A DNA stretch of 64,000 bases, taken from assembly GCF_000564855.1 (NCBI RefSeq), contig NZ_AYXG01000109.1, forward strand, positions 23,558 to 87,557. The letters are read 5' to 3'. Of the stretch, positions 43,163-51,788 are shown piece by piece. Source of the DNA: Actinokineospora spheciospongiae (GTDB taxonomy: Bacteria > Actinomycetota > Actinomycetes > Mycobacteriales > Pseudonocardiaceae). The position numbers were made by a program, and so were the translations under genes. Under the pieces are notes generated by a model that saw nothing but the letters and a program-made list of their open reading frames with translations, searched no databases and was not told the origin of the DNA. Every line of letters begins with the position of its first letter. Position 1 is the stretch's first letter.

Positions 43163-43263
43163 GCAGCCTTCTCGCCCGACTCAGACGAGGACCGATTGCC
43201 CCAGTCGTGCGGGAACGCCTTGCGGAACTCGACGGGGAATCTGTGCTCCCTGGATATCGCCAT
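43159..43263 (-). CDS. 34-residue peptide, first gene of the coupled operon
   Basis: ATG 43263 opens a 35-codon frame behind AAGGTGG. The peptide begins MAISREHRFPVEFRKAFPHD, is charged and partly aromatic, and ends SGEKAA. Its TGA overlaps the GTG start of the next gene (GTGA). Aromatic-rich basic start, good ribosome site and coupling all support translation. It may be a leader peptide or a small functional peptide; it lacks a membrane segment or Cys. Confidence 0.6.
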   Translation of the reverse strand: MAISREHRFPVEFRKAFPHDWGNRSSSESGEKAA

Positions 43264-43451
43264 CGCTGAACCACCTTCGATCCGTAGCTGTTCGTCCAGC
43301 CCGTCTCGGGCCACCTACAGCTTCGGTCGAAGGCAGGTCGCATTACGACAGCGCGTATGACCCATCTCCACGCTCTGTAACTCACCTAGTCTCATCTATG
43401 TCTCAGCTCTGCTAGTCTCGCCAGAAACACCCAGTACAGAGGGGGTGCGCG
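43264..43451. promoter_or_regulatory. Divergent promoter region with repeated CTAGTCTC
   Basis: The 188 bp between the five-gene minus operon and the DUF5919-type regulator holds two copies of CTAGTCTC (43386-43393 and 43412-43419), 26 bp apart on the same strand. The sequence is richer in A+T than its surroundings. The repeats may bind the HTH regulator encoded next to them (inference); TAGTCT could also act as a -10 element. Confidence 0.5.
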
Positions 43452-44354
43452 ATGACTGAACCGGTCCTGCTCAAGATCCTGCTCAAACAACGTCACCTGC
43501 AAGGCCACCGAGCCTTCTGCAAGGAGTACGACCGCGTGGCCGCGAAGATCGAACCCGACCTGGTCGGCGGCTATCCCAGCAAGGCCCAGTTCTACCGTTG
43601 GCTGTCCGGCGACCTCATCGGTCTTCCCTACGCCGATCACTGCCGCATCCTGGAAAGCATGTTCCCCGAGTGGGACGCCCGCCAGCTCTTCGAGCCCTAC
43701 AACGGCAGCGTCTCCTACACCCCGGAACCTGACGCGTCCCCGGTTACGACTGACCCGCTTGAACACCCCCCAACCGGAGGCCATGCCCTCGCCCCATCTG
43801 GGTACTCACCGGGGATGATTGCCGCCTACCCCTACCGGTCCGACTTCCCCGTCTCCAAGTGGTGGGAGTTGATCACAGGCACCGAGAAGCAGATGGACCT
43901 GCTCGGCTACACCCTCTACTTCCTGCCACTACAGCACCCGCAGTTCGTCGACACCCTCCGCGCCAAGTGCGAAGCAGGATGTGTAGTCCGAGCCGCGATC
44001 GCCGATCCGGCCTCCGAGCACGTCGCCAACCGCGACCGCGAAGAAGATCACCCCATCACCCTGGTCGTCCGCATCCACTCCACCCTCAAGGCGCTACAGC
44101 CGCTGATCGGGCACGAGAACTTCCACTTGCGTTACCAGGACATCCCGCTCTACAACTCGGTCTTCCGCTTCGACGATCAGATGCTCGTAACCCCGCATCT
44201 GTACGCCACGCCGGGCTCGGCTGCGCCACTGCTGCACCTCCGAAACGCCCAATCGGAAGACTTGTTCGCAAGGTTTGCGAAGCATTTCGAGGATGTTTGG
44301 GTGGTGGCTCAGCCGGTCGGGCAAAATCCAGGGGTAACTGATGGCTCGCATTGA
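43452..44354 (+). CDS. HTH regulator with DUF5919-like C-terminal domain
   Basis: A 300-residue protein. Residues 1-80 look like an HTH/XRE-type DNA-binding domain (LLKILLKQRHLQGHRAFCKE, YPSKAQFYRWLSGDLIGLPYADHCRIL, MFPEWDARQLF). A Pro-rich linker follows. Residues about 130-290 form an alpha/beta domain (KWWELITGTEKQMDLLGYTLYFL, GCVVRAAIADP, FDDQMLVTPHLYA) of the type called DUF5919, which recalls a phospholipase-D-like fold without the HKD catalytic motif. It probably senses a small ligand. The stop region overlaps the Nudix gene by 14 bp. Confidence 0.8.
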   Translation: MTEPVLLKILLKQRHLQGHRAFCKEYDRVAAKIEPDLVGGYPSKAQFYRWLSGDLIGLPYADHCRILESMFPEWDARQLFEPYNGSVSYTPEPDASPVTTDPLEHPPTGGHALAPSGYSPGMIAAYPYRSDFPVSKWWELITGTEKQMDLLGYTLYFLPLQHPQFVDTLRAKCEAGCVVRAAIADPASEHVANRDREEDHPITLVVRIHSTLKALQPLIGHENFHLRYQDIPLYNSVFRFDDQMLVTPHLYATPGSAAPLLHLRNAQSEDLFARFAKHFEDVWVVAQPVGQNPGVTDGSH

Positions 44355-44808
44355 CTACTACGACGACCCGAAAGCGCCCAAGGCGAACTCTCTGGTTGTC
44401 GCTGCTTCCGCAATCGTGGAACATGAAGGAAAGATACTTTTACAGCGCCGTTCGGATAACAATCTCTGGGCGCTGCCGGGAGGTGGAGTTGAGATCGGTG
44501 AATCAGTTGGCGACTCGATCATCCGTGAGGTTCGGGAGGAAACCGGAATATCCGTGACTCCGCGGTATGTTATCTCTGTCTACTCTGATCCGAAGCATGT
44601 CATGGAGTATGGCAATGGCGAGGTGCGCCAAGAATTTTCAATCTGTATCGCTTGCTCGATGGTCGAGGGAGAACTTGCGATCAGTTCGGAATCGAAGGAA
44701 GTCGGATGGTTCGGCAAGTCGACCATCAAAGGTATGGGTATGCACCCCCGAATTTATGCACGGATACAAGATTACCTAGACGGAGTTGTTGCCAAGTTGA
44801 ACCCATGA
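44341..44808 (+). CDS. Nudix hydrolase, 155 aa
   Basis: The full Nudix box is present (GGGVEIGESVGDSIIREVRE followed by ETGI), matching GX5EX7REUXEEXGU with all metal-binding acids. Such enzymes cleave nucleoside diphosphates linked to another moiety; the N-terminal ILLQRRSDNNLWALPGG suggests a sanitising or signalling-nucleotide role. Base composition is clearly lower in G+C than in the flanks, indicating acquisition. It overlaps the upstream regulator gene, so both are co-translated. Confidence 0.92.
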   Translation: MARIDYYDDPKAPKANSLVVAASAIVEHEGKILLQRRSDNNLWALPGGGVEIGESVGDSIIREVREETGISVTPRYVISVYSDPKHVMEYGNGEVRQEFSICIACSMVEGELAISSESKEVGWFGKSTIKGMGMHPRIYARIQDYLDGVVAKLNP

Positions 44809-44890
44809 CTTCGACGTGGGCTGGTCATCAGAACGTGTGGCCGCCGTGCACAACGGTTGCCCTTTCGTGTCGCTCGCAGTTTGAGCCTTA

Positions 44891-45454
44891 CTACACCTGA
44901 CCAAGCCCAGTCAGTGACAGTCGTTCGTCCGTGCGTTCCACTGCGGTTCTCAACTCCGACTCTGCCCGCTGGATGAACCGCGTCACCACTTCACCAAGCC
45001 CGTACCTCTCCCGGATCTCCGCGACACGTCTGCTGAACGCCACCACCGCCCCATCGGGCGAGGTAGTCATATCCACCCACCACAGCGCATCCCGCAACGG
45101 TGTGCGTTCGTCGTCCCACTCCGCCAACTCGGTTGTCAGGCCGCGCAACTCCGCTTCCCGATATGAGCATGAGTGGTGAGCCACAAGGTTGCAGATACGG
45201 GCCGGAAAACCCAGGCCGGCGAGGAACCGGGCACCATCCAGCGCGTGCAAACCGGTGTCGACCGCTGAATCGCAATACCCGATGTCGTGCACAAGCGCTG
45301 CCACGGTGAGCGTCTCGGCATCGGTGTCTGCGAAAAGAGGAGCCACTGAGAGGCTTCTGCGCAGTGCTCCTTGAAGGTGGGCGTAGCGCCGAGGTTGACT
45401 CGTTGCCAATTCCCTCCGGACCAGGTCTTCAGCCTCTCCAAACAGTGCTCCCAA
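44891..45454 (-). CDS. HD-domain phosphohydrolase-like protein
   Basis: A 187-residue protein with the HD pattern: His in RRYAHLQGA, HD in ALVHDIGYCD, His in LHALDGARFL and AHHSC, and a downstream Asp in WWVDMTTSPDG. HD proteins hydrolyse phosphoesters of nucleotides. The TTG at 45454 follows GGGAGG by five bases, which selects it. It converges on the Nudix gene (82 bp). Together they suggest nucleotide metabolism or signalling in this accessory module (inference). Confidence 0.88.
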   Translation of the reverse strand: MGALFGEAEDLVRRELATSQPRRYAHLQGALRRSLSVAPLFADTDAETLTVAALVHDIGYCDSAVDTGLHALDGARFLAGLGFPARICNLVAHHSCSYREAELRGLTTELAEWDDERTPLRDALWWVDMTTSPDGAVVAFSRRVAEIRERYGLGEVVTRFIQRAESELRTAVERTDERLSLTGLGQV

Positions 45455-45583
45455 GTTCGCCTCCCGGCAGCCGATGCTGAGTCAATTCGACTGTACCCAT
45501 GGGCGCTGGCCTCCATTGGGTGGACCTCGCCGCCCCGTCGGTCGCCGCCGGGTGCACGAACCCATCCGCCTTCGCCGTGGCGT

Positions 45584-46402
45584 TCAAGGCCGAACCTGGG
45601 CGGACCCCACGGCGATCCCTTCCTCGGTGAGCGTCTCCAGCACCGTCGGGGGGCCGATGCGCTGGTACCACTCGAAGCGGTAGGCGTCGGGGAAGGTCGC
45701 GTGGGCGACCGCCTCGCCGGTGACCTGGCTGGCGTGGGTGACGATGGCGGCCAGCTTCGCCGACAGCTCCGCGTAGGTCGCCCGCAGCGTCACCGTGATC
45801 TCCGACGGGAACAGGCCGAACGGGACGTCCGTGGAGCGGGCTGCCGCGTGGACCAGGTGGGCGTTGTCGCCGAGGCGGGTGAGGTGGGTTCTGTCCACTG
45901 TGGCCTCGTACGACGTCACCCCGGCCAGGCGGGCGGCTTGGCGGCCGATGCGGTGGACGGCGACGTGGTCGGGGTGGCGGTAGATTCCGCGCCAGTCGTA
46001 GTGCAGGATCATCTCCGCCTGTTCCGCTTCGATGATCTCGGCGACCCGGCGGGACAGGGTGCCGACCGGTTGGCGCATGAGGGCCATCGGGTGGTGGTTC
46101 TGCGGCCAGCCGGGCAGTCCCGAATCGCGGAAGCCCAGGAGGACCAGGCGGTCGACGCCGAGGATGTCGCCCGCCCGTTCCAGTTCCAGGAGGCGACGGC
46201 CCGCCAGCGTCTCGTGCGGGCGCAGGGGGATGAGGGCTTCTCCCAGGTCGCCGTCGGTGGCGCAGACGAGGACGACCCTGGCGCCCGCGTCGGCGAGGCG
46301 GCGCATGGTGATGCCGGTGAAGATGGCCTCGTCGTCGGGGTGGGCGTGCAGGACCACCGCGGTGTGGCCGCGCAGGTCTGGGGTGGTCGACGGGGTTGTC
46401 AC
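45584..46402 (-). CDS. PIG-L family (GlcNAc-PI-type) deacetylase
   Basis: A 272-residue zinc-dependent deacetylase. The metal motif AHPDDEA lies near residue 20 and the second ligand site HPDHVAVH in the middle. Actinobacterial members include MshB, Mca and enzymes that deacetylate sugars in antibiotic synthesis. The length and the PSEITVTLRATYAELSAKLAAI segment are not specific enough to assign mycothiol. It lies 10 bp downstream of a P450 gene on the same strand, and the pair stands beside the NRPS-PKS cluster, so a tailoring role is possible. Confidence 0.88.
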   Translation of the reverse strand: MTTPSTTPDLRGHTAVVLHAHPDDEAIFTGITMRRLADAGARVVLVCATDGDLGEALIPLRPHETLAGRRLLELERAGDILGVDRLVLLGFRDSGLPGWPQNHHPMALMRQPVGTLSRRVAEIIEAEQAEMILHYDWRGIYRHPDHVAVHRIGRQAARLAGVTSYEATVDRTHLTRLGDNAHLVHAAARSTDVPFGLFPSEITVTLRATYAELSAKLAAIVTHASQVTGEAVAHATFPDAYRFEWYQRIGPPTVLETLTEEGIAVGSAQVRP

Positions 46403-46412
46403 GGGCTTCTCC

Positions 46413-47609
46413 TCACCAGCGCACGGGCAGTCGGTCGGGGCCGCGCAGGAGCCTGCCCCGCTTCCACGGCACGTCCCCGGGGTCCACGGCCAGGGCCAGG
46501 GCGGGGAAGCGGTCGAGCAGGGCGCCGAGGGCGACGGTCAGTTCCATCCGCGCCAGTTGCGCCCCCAGGCAGTAGTGCGGGCCGTGCCCGAACGCCAGGT
46601 GCGGGTTGGGCGTGCGGCGCGGGTCGGGGGTGTCCGGGTCGGGGAAGGCGCGGGGGTCGCGGTTGGCGTTGACCCCGGCGGCGAAGACGTGTTCGCCCGC
46701 GCGGACGACGCCGCCGCTCAGCTCGACGTCGACGCGGGCGACCCGGGCGTTGCCGATGCCGTTGCCCAGGGGGACGAACCGCAGCAGCTCCTCGACCGCC
46801 CCCGGCAGCAGGCCCCGGTCCGCGCGCAGCGCCGCGAGCAGGGACGGGGTGGTGAGCAGCACGTAGGCGAAGTTCGAAAGCTGGTTCGCGGCGGTCTCGT
46901 GCCCGGCGATCAGCAGCGTCACGCCGAACGACACCAGTTCCGGCTCCGTGAGCCGGGAGCCGCGGTCGCGGGCCGCGACGAGGTGGCCGAGCAGGTCGTC
47001 GCGGGGGTGCGCGCGGCGCTCGGCGACCAGGCGGGCCAGGTAGGCGCGCAGGGCGGCCTCGCTGTGCGCGGCCTCGGCGGGGTCGACCGCGGTGGTGGAC
47101 ATCATCGCGTCGGACCAGCGGCGGAATTCGGCGTGGTCGCGGTAGGGGACGCCGAGGAGGTCGCAGATGACGGTGATGGTCAGCGGCAGGCTCAGCCCGG
47201 CCACCAGGTCCGCCCCCGGCCCGATTTCCTCCACCCGGTCCAGCAGCGCGGCCACCACCTGCTCGACCCGCGGTCGCAGCCGCTCGACCCGGCGGGGGGT
47301 GAACGCCTTCGACACCAGGGCGCGCAGCCGCGTGTGCCCGGGCGGGTCCATGCCCAGGATCGAGTCGGCCCGGCGCGGCAGCGCCGTGGTGCGCGGAACG
47401 CCCCCGCCCACCGGCGACCGGGTGAACCTGGGGTCGGAGTTGACCAGCTTGACGTCGGCGTACCGGGTGACCAGCCACCCCTCGCCGCCGTGCGGCAGCC
47501 GCACCCGGGCCAGTGGTTCGGACTCCCGCAGCTCGGCGAACACCGGGTGCACCTCCAGTCCGGTGACCTCGCCGAAGGGGTACACGTGCACCCGCTGGGT
47601 TTCCGCCAT
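46413..47609 (-). CDS. Cytochrome P450
   Basis: A 398-residue P450 of the bacterial CYP107/105-like class. The I-helix oxygen motif is AGHETAANQLS, the K-helix ExxR motif is EELLRF, and the heme loop is FGHGPHYCLGAQLARMEL with Cys347 as the thiolate ligand. It needs ferredoxin partners, which are not in the window. It is divergent from the first gene of the PKS operon across a 178-bp spacer holding a repeated element, so it probably hydroxylates or epoxidises the product of this cluster (inference). Confidence 0.93.
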   Translation of the reverse strand: MAETQRVHVYPFGEVTGLEVHPVFAELRESEPLARVRLPHGGEGWLVTRYADVKLVNSDPRFTRSPVGGGVPRTTALPRRADSILGMDPPGHTRLRALVSKAFTPRRVERLRPRVEQVVAALLDRVEEIGPGADLVAGLSLPLTITVICDLLGVPYRDHAEFRRWSDAMMSTTAVDPAEAAHSEAALRAYLARLVAERRAHPRDDLLGHLVAARDRGSRLTEPELVSFGVTLLIAGHETAANQLSNFAYVLLTTPSLLAALRADRGLLPGAVEELLRFVPLGNGIGNARVARVDVELSGGVVRAGEHVFAAGVNANRDPRAFPDPDTPDPRRTPNPHLAFGHGPHYCLGAQLARMELTVALGALLDRFPALALAVDPGDVPWKRGRLLRGPDRLPVRW

Positions 47610-47654
47610 CTCAGGCGCACCTCGTTCCCGGAACGCTCACCCCGAACAAGCTTC

Positions 47655-47717
47655 CTGCGCAGTTCTGCCTTCCCCACGAAGGTAGGCAGCCGCCGCCGGA
47701 CCCTCTGCGCAGTACTG
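47655..47717. promoter_or_regulatory. Repeated CTGCGCAGTWCTG elements in the divergent P450/PKS promoter
   Basis: CTGCGCAGTTCTG (47655-47667) and CTGCGCAGTACTG (47705-47717) differ by one base and lie 50 bp apart. Each contains the palindrome CTGCGCAG, and the second also contains CAGTACTG. They sit between the divergent P450 and the first PKS-operon gene and may bind a cluster regulator. Confidence 0.55.
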
Positions 47718-47787
47718 AGCAGACCCCCGCCGCCAGCGGGGTGAGGGTGGCGAGCAGCACAGCAGACCACCGAAGGGGACCGTGGCC

Positions 47788-48687
47788 ATGACCGACATCA
47801 TCGAGCGCCCCGTGCTCGCGGAGACCGACGAGACCGGGGTGCCCGCGCAGGCCCCGACGGCGTTCAACACCTCGAACAGCGGGTTCGTCATCCACCGCTC
47901 CGGCCAGATCCGGCACGAGTTCCGCCGCGAGGGCCGGGAGTTCGCCCTGGAGCTGGCGGGCTTCCTGAACAAACCGCTGGCGGGCAAGGCGACCATCGTC
48001 GTGTTCGAGGAGCTGTTCGGGCAGCAGGACCGGGTGCACTGGGTGCAGCACTTCAAGAACCCCAACGACTACCACGTCATCCTGGACCTGGTCGACCACG
48101 ACAAGACCTTCAAGGACATCACCGAGCGCGACCGCCTCGCCGAGGGCGGCGGCGGCAACTGGGAGCGGATGTTCACCGAGGGCACCTTCTCCGAGCGCGT
48201 CATCGTGCCGCAGCACGGCGTCGGGGACCACGACGACGACGATGACGACCCCACGTACTTCGCCGACCCGGCCTCGCACCAGACCACCGTCCCCGAGGGC
48301 GAGCTGCTGCACACCGGCAACGCGGGCATCACGATCATGCGGACCGCGCACTGCAAGTACGAGTTCCGCGACGAGGCCCGCCAGTTCGCCTACGAGTGGG
48401 CCAACCACATCAACAACACCCTGCGCGGCTCGGTGTCGGCGTTCCTGTTCGAGGAGACCTTCGGCCGCCAGGACCGCATCCACTGGACCCTGCACTTCAA
48501 GACGCTCAACGACTACCTCAAGCTGGTGGAGCTGGGCAAGGACGAGACCTACAAGCAGATCCTCGGCGCCCGCCGGGTCGCGCTGGCCAAGGGCGGCGGC
48601 TCCTGGGAGAAGACCTTCGTCGACGGCACCATCCAGGACCTGGTGCTCTCCCCGCTGCGGTCCGGCACCACCGCCTCCGGCTTCTGA
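47788..48687 (+). CDS. Internally duplicated protein of unknown function (DUF6039-like), copy 1
   Basis: A 299-residue soluble protein with two homologous halves: residues about 28-135 and 165-290. Each has the pattern FEE.FGxxDxxHWxxHFK followed by a DY, as in FEELFGQQDRVHWVQHFKN and FEETFGRQDRIHWTLHFKT. An Asp-rich linker (DHDDDDDDP) joins them. The pattern recalls dimeric alpha-beta-barrel (NIPSNAP-like) folds, with His/Glu/Asp residues that could bind a ligand or metal. I believe this is the family labelled DUF6039, but I am not certain. ATG 47788 stands eight bases after GGGGA. It is the first gene of the trans-AT operon. Copy 2 ends the operon. Confidence 0.75.
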   Translation: MTDIIERPVLAETDETGVPAQAPTAFNTSNSGFVIHRSGQIRHEFRREGREFALELAGFLNKPLAGKATIVVFEELFGQQDRVHWVQHFKNPNDYHVILDLVDHDKTFKDITERDRLAEGGGGNWERMFTEGTFSERVIVPQHGVGDHDDDDDDPTYFADPASHQTTVPEGELLHTGNAGITIMRTAHCKYEFRDEARQFAYEWANHINNTLRGSVSAFLFEETFGRQDRIHWTLHFKTLNDYLKLVELGKDETYKQILGARRVALAKGGGSWEKTFVDGTIQDLVLSPLRSGTTASGF

Positions 48688-48691
48688 CGCC

Positions 48692-49462
48692 ATGACCACG
48701 GCGGAGTTCAGCACGCTGCGCCTGGAGCGGGCCCCCGGCCTGCTGCGGGTCGGCCTCACCCGCGGCGCCATCGGCGGCACCGTGCTCACCGAGCTGCACG
48801 CCGCCCTGGACCTGGCCGAGGCCGACCCGGACTGCCGCGTCGTCGCCCTGCACGGGGCCGACGGGGTGTTCTGCACCGGGATGGACTTCGCCGACGCCTC
48901 CGAGCACCTGGGCGACGGGGGTGAGCTGGCCAGGGTGGGCGGGGAGGAATTCCTCGGCCTGCTGCGCCGGTTCACCCTCGCCCCCAGGGTGGTGGTGTCC
49001 CTGGTGGACGGCTGGACCTCCGGTGGCGGGGTCGGCCTGGTCGCCGCCAGCGACTTCGTCTTCGCCACCGCGCGCAGCCAGTTCGGCCTCCCGGAGGCGC
49101 TGTGGGGGCTGCTGCCGTGCTGCGTGCTGCCGTTCCTGATCCGCCGGGTGGGCTTCCAGAAGGCCTACACCATGTCGCTGTCCACCCAGTCGGTCCCGGC
49201 CGAGGCCGCCGAGCGCTGGCACCTGGTGGACGAGCTGACCGAGCGGCCGGACACGGCCCTGCGCACCCTGCTGGCCCGGCTGCGCCGCATGGACGCGGCG
49301 ACCGTGGCCGACCTCAAGCGGTACTGCCGCGCCCAGTGGTCCGGTTCGGCCGCGGGCGAGGAGCTGGCGCTGCGCGAGTTCGCGCGCCTGATGGCCGACG
49401 AGACCGTGGCCAGGCGCATCTCCGACTTCACCACGCACCGGAAGTTCCCCTGGGAGGCGTAG
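48692..49462 (+). CDS. Enoyl-CoA hydratase/isomerase family protein of polyketide type (PksH/LnmF-like)
   Basis: A 256-residue crotonase-fold protein. The two oxyanion-hole regions are VFCTGMDFAD and GGGVGLVAASDFVFA, and the RSQFGLPEALWGLLPCCVLPFLIRR segment is characteristic of ECH proteins in beta-branching polyketide cassettes (PksH, CurE, LnmF). Those act with an HMG-CoA-synthase-like enzyme and a donor carrier to put a carbon branch on the chain. The partners are not in the window but may lie to the right. It starts 4 bp after copy 1 of the duplicated protein and 4 bp before the AT-ER gene. Confidence 0.85.
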   Translation: MTTAEFSTLRLERAPGLLRVGLTRGAIGGTVLTELHAALDLAEADPDCRVVALHGADGVFCTGMDFADASEHLGDGGELARVGGEEFLGLLRRFTLAPRVVVSLVDGWTSGGGVGLVAASDFVFATARSQFGLPEALWGLLPCCVLPFLIRRVGFQKAYTMSLSTQSVPAEAAERWHLVDELTERPDTALRTLLARLRRMDAATVADLKRYCRAQWSGSAAGEELALREFARLMADETVARRISDFTTHRKFPWEA

Positions 49463-49466
49463 CACC

Positions 49467-51788
49467 ATGGTCGCGTTGGTCTTCCCCGGTCAGGGCTCGC
49501 AGCGCAAGGGCATGGGCGCCGGGCTGTTCGACCGCTACCCGGAGCTGACCCGCCAGGCCGAGGACGTCCTCGGCTGGTCGCTGCGGGAGCTGTGCGCCGA
49601 CGACCCGGACGGGCGGCTGCGGCGCACCGAGTTCGCCCAGCCCGCGCTGTTCGTGGTCAACGCGCTGACGCACCTGTCGCGCGCCCGCGAGCTGCCCGCG
49701 CCGAAGTTCCTGGCCGGGCACAGCCTCGGCGAGTACGACGCGCTGTTCGCCGCGGGCTGCTTCGACTTCTCCACCGGCGTGGAGCTGGTGCGCCGCCGCG
49801 GCGAGCTGATGGGCCGGGCGGGCGGCGGCATGACCGCGGTCATCGGCGTGGACCTCGACCGGGTGGTCGAGCTGCTCGCGGGCGGCGCGGACACCGGCGT
49901 GGACATCGCCAACCACAACTCCCGCACCCAGGTGGTGCTGTCCGGCCCGCCGGAGGGCATCCGGGCGGCGACGATCCTGATCGAGCGGGACAAGGCCGCG
50001 CGCTGCGTGCCGCTCAAGGTCAGCGCCGCGTTCCACTCCCGGTACATGGCCGCCGCGGCCGAGGAGTTCGCCGCCGTGCTGGCCGGGGTCACCTTCACCG
50101 ACCCGATGGTGCCGGTCATCTCCAACGTCACCGCCCAGCCGTACCGGCCGGGTGAGGTCGCGACCCTGCTGGCCGAGCAGATCCGCAGGCCGGTGCGCTG
50201 GGCGGAATCCATGCGCCACCTGATCGACCACGGCGTCGAGGAGGTCGAGGAGCTGGGTCCGGGGCGGGTGCTGGCCGGGTTGTGGAAGGCGGCGGTCACC
50301 GACCCGGTGCCCGCCCCGACCGCGGCGCCGCTGATCCCCGCTCCCCGGCCCGCCACTCCCGCCATGGCCGCCTCCACAGTCGCCGTTCCCGCGATGGCCG
50401 CTCCCACGGCGGCCATTCCCACGGCCGCCGTGCCCACGCGGCCGGTCGGGTTGCGCGCGGAGGATCTGGGTTCTGCGGAGTTCCGGGAAGACTGGGGTGT
50501 CCGGTACGCCTACCTGGCCGGGGCCATGTTCCGCGGCATCGCCTCCACCGAGCTGGTGATCCGGCTGGGCCGGGCCGGGCTGCTGGGCTTCTTCGGCGCG
50601 GGCGGGCTGAAGCCGGACCGGGTCGAGGCGGCCCTGGTGGAGATCAAGTCCGCGCTGGGCCCGGACGGCCGCTACGGCATGAACCTGCTGCACTCCCTGG
50701 ACGACCCGGCGTTCGAGGACGCCGTGGTCGAGCTGTACCTGCGCCACGGCGTCCGCGCGGTCGAGACCGCGGGCTTCACCCAGGTCACCCCCGCCGTGGT
50801 CCGCTTCCGCTACCACGGTGCGCGGATCGACGCGGCAGGCGTCTGCCACGCCCCGCACCGGGTGCTGGCGAAGGTGTCGCGCCCGGAGGTGGCCGCCGCG
50901 TTCATGCGCCCGGCAGCCCCCGCCGTGGTGGCGAAGCTGCGCGACGCGGGCCTGCTGACCGACGAGGAGGCCAGGGTCGCCCTGGTGCTGCCGGTCAGCG
51001 AGGACATCTGCGTCGAGGCCGATTCCGGCGGGCACACCGACGGCGGCGCGGCCCTGACGCTGATGCCGTCCATGCTGCGCCTGCGCGACGAGGTCATGGC
51101 CGAGGAGGGCTACGCCAAGCGCTTGCGCGTCGGCGCGGCCGGTGGCGTGGGCGCCCCGGAGGCGGTGGCCGCAATGTTGGTGCTGGGCGCGGACTTCGTG
51201 CTCACCGGGTCGGTCAACCAGTGCACCCCGGAGAGCGGGACCTCCGACGCGGTCAAGGACATCCTGGCGTCGCTGGACGTGCAGGACACCGCGTACGCCC
51301 CCGCCGGGGACATGTTCGAGATCGGCGCCCGGGTGCAGGTGGTCCGCAAGGGCACCCTGTTCGCCGCCCGCGGCAACAAGCTCCACCAGCTCTACCGCCG
51401 CTACGACTCCTGGGAGGAGATCGACGAGCGGACGCGCAAGAGCATCGAGGACACCTACTTCAAGCGCCCCTACGCCGAGGTGTGGGCGGAGACCGCGGCC
51501 TACCACCAGGGGCGCGGCAAGGACCTGAGCAGGCTGAGCGGGAAGCAGAAGCTCGCCCTGGCCTTCCAGTGGTACTTCGCCCGCTCGGTCCGCTGGGGCC
51601 TCGACGGCGTGCCCGACCAGCGGGTGAACTACCAGATCCAGTGCGGCCCGGCGATCGGCGCGTTCAACCGCTTCGCCGCGGGCACCGACCTCCAGGACTG
51701 GCGGGCCCGCCACGTCGAGGTCATCGCGGAACGACTGATGAGCGGCGCCGCCGAGGTGCTCGCCGGGATGTGTGGAGGACGACCGTGA
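49467..51788 (+). CDS. Trans-acting acyltransferase-enoylreductase fusion (PksE/LnmG type)
   Basis: A 773-residue two-domain enzyme and the main marker of a trans-AT PKS. Residues 1-285 form a malonyl-CoA:ACP transacylase, with GHSLGEYDAL (Ser86) and SAAFHSRYM (His190); the FH motif points to malonyl specificity. An Ala/Pro/Thr-rich linker of about 45 residues is followed by an FMN-binding PfaD-like enoylreductase with VSEDICVEADSGGHTDGG, GAAGGVGAPEAVAAM and GADFVLTGSVNQC. The AT loads malonyl units onto all AT-less modules in trans, and the ER reduces enoyl intermediates in trans. The same fusion occurs as PksE, BaeE and LnmG. GTGA overlap links it to copy 2 of the duplicated protein. Confidence 0.95.
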   Translation: MVALVFPGQGSQRKGMGAGLFDRYPELTRQAEDVLGWSLRELCADDPDGRLRRTEFAQPALFVVNALTHLSRARELPAPKFLAGHSLGEYDALFAAGCFDFSTGVELVRRRGELMGRAGGGMTAVIGVDLDRVVELLAGGADTGVDIANHNSRTQVVLSGPPEGIRAATILIERDKAARCVPLKVSAAFHSRYMAAAAEEFAAVLAGVTFTDPMVPVISNVTAQPYRPGEVATLLAEQIRRPVRWAESMRHLIDHGVEEVEELGPGRVLAGLWKAAVTDPVPAPTAAPLIPAPRPATPAMAASTVAVPAMAAPTAAIPTAAVPTRPVGLRAEDLGSAEFREDWGVRYAYLAGAMFRGIASTELVIRLGRAGLLGFFGAGGLKPDRVEAALVEIKSALGPDGRYGMNLLHSLDDPAFEDAVVELYLRHGVRAVETAGFTQVTPAVVRFRYHGARIDAAGVCHAPHRVLAKVSRPEVAAAFMRPAAPAVVAKLRDAGLLTDEEARVALVLPVSEDICVEADSGGHTDGGAALTLMPSMLRLRDEVMAEEGYAKRLRVGAAGGVGAPEAVAAMLVLGADFVLTGSVNQCTPESGTSDAVKDILASLDVQDTAYAPAGDMFEIGARVQVVRKGTLFAARGNKLHQLYRRYDSWEEIDERTRKSIEDTYFKRPYAEVWAETAAYHQGRGKDLSRLSGKQKLALAFQWYFARSVRWGLDGVPDQRVNYQIQCGPAIGAFNRFAAGTDLQDWRARHVEVIAERLMSGAAEVLAGMCGGRP

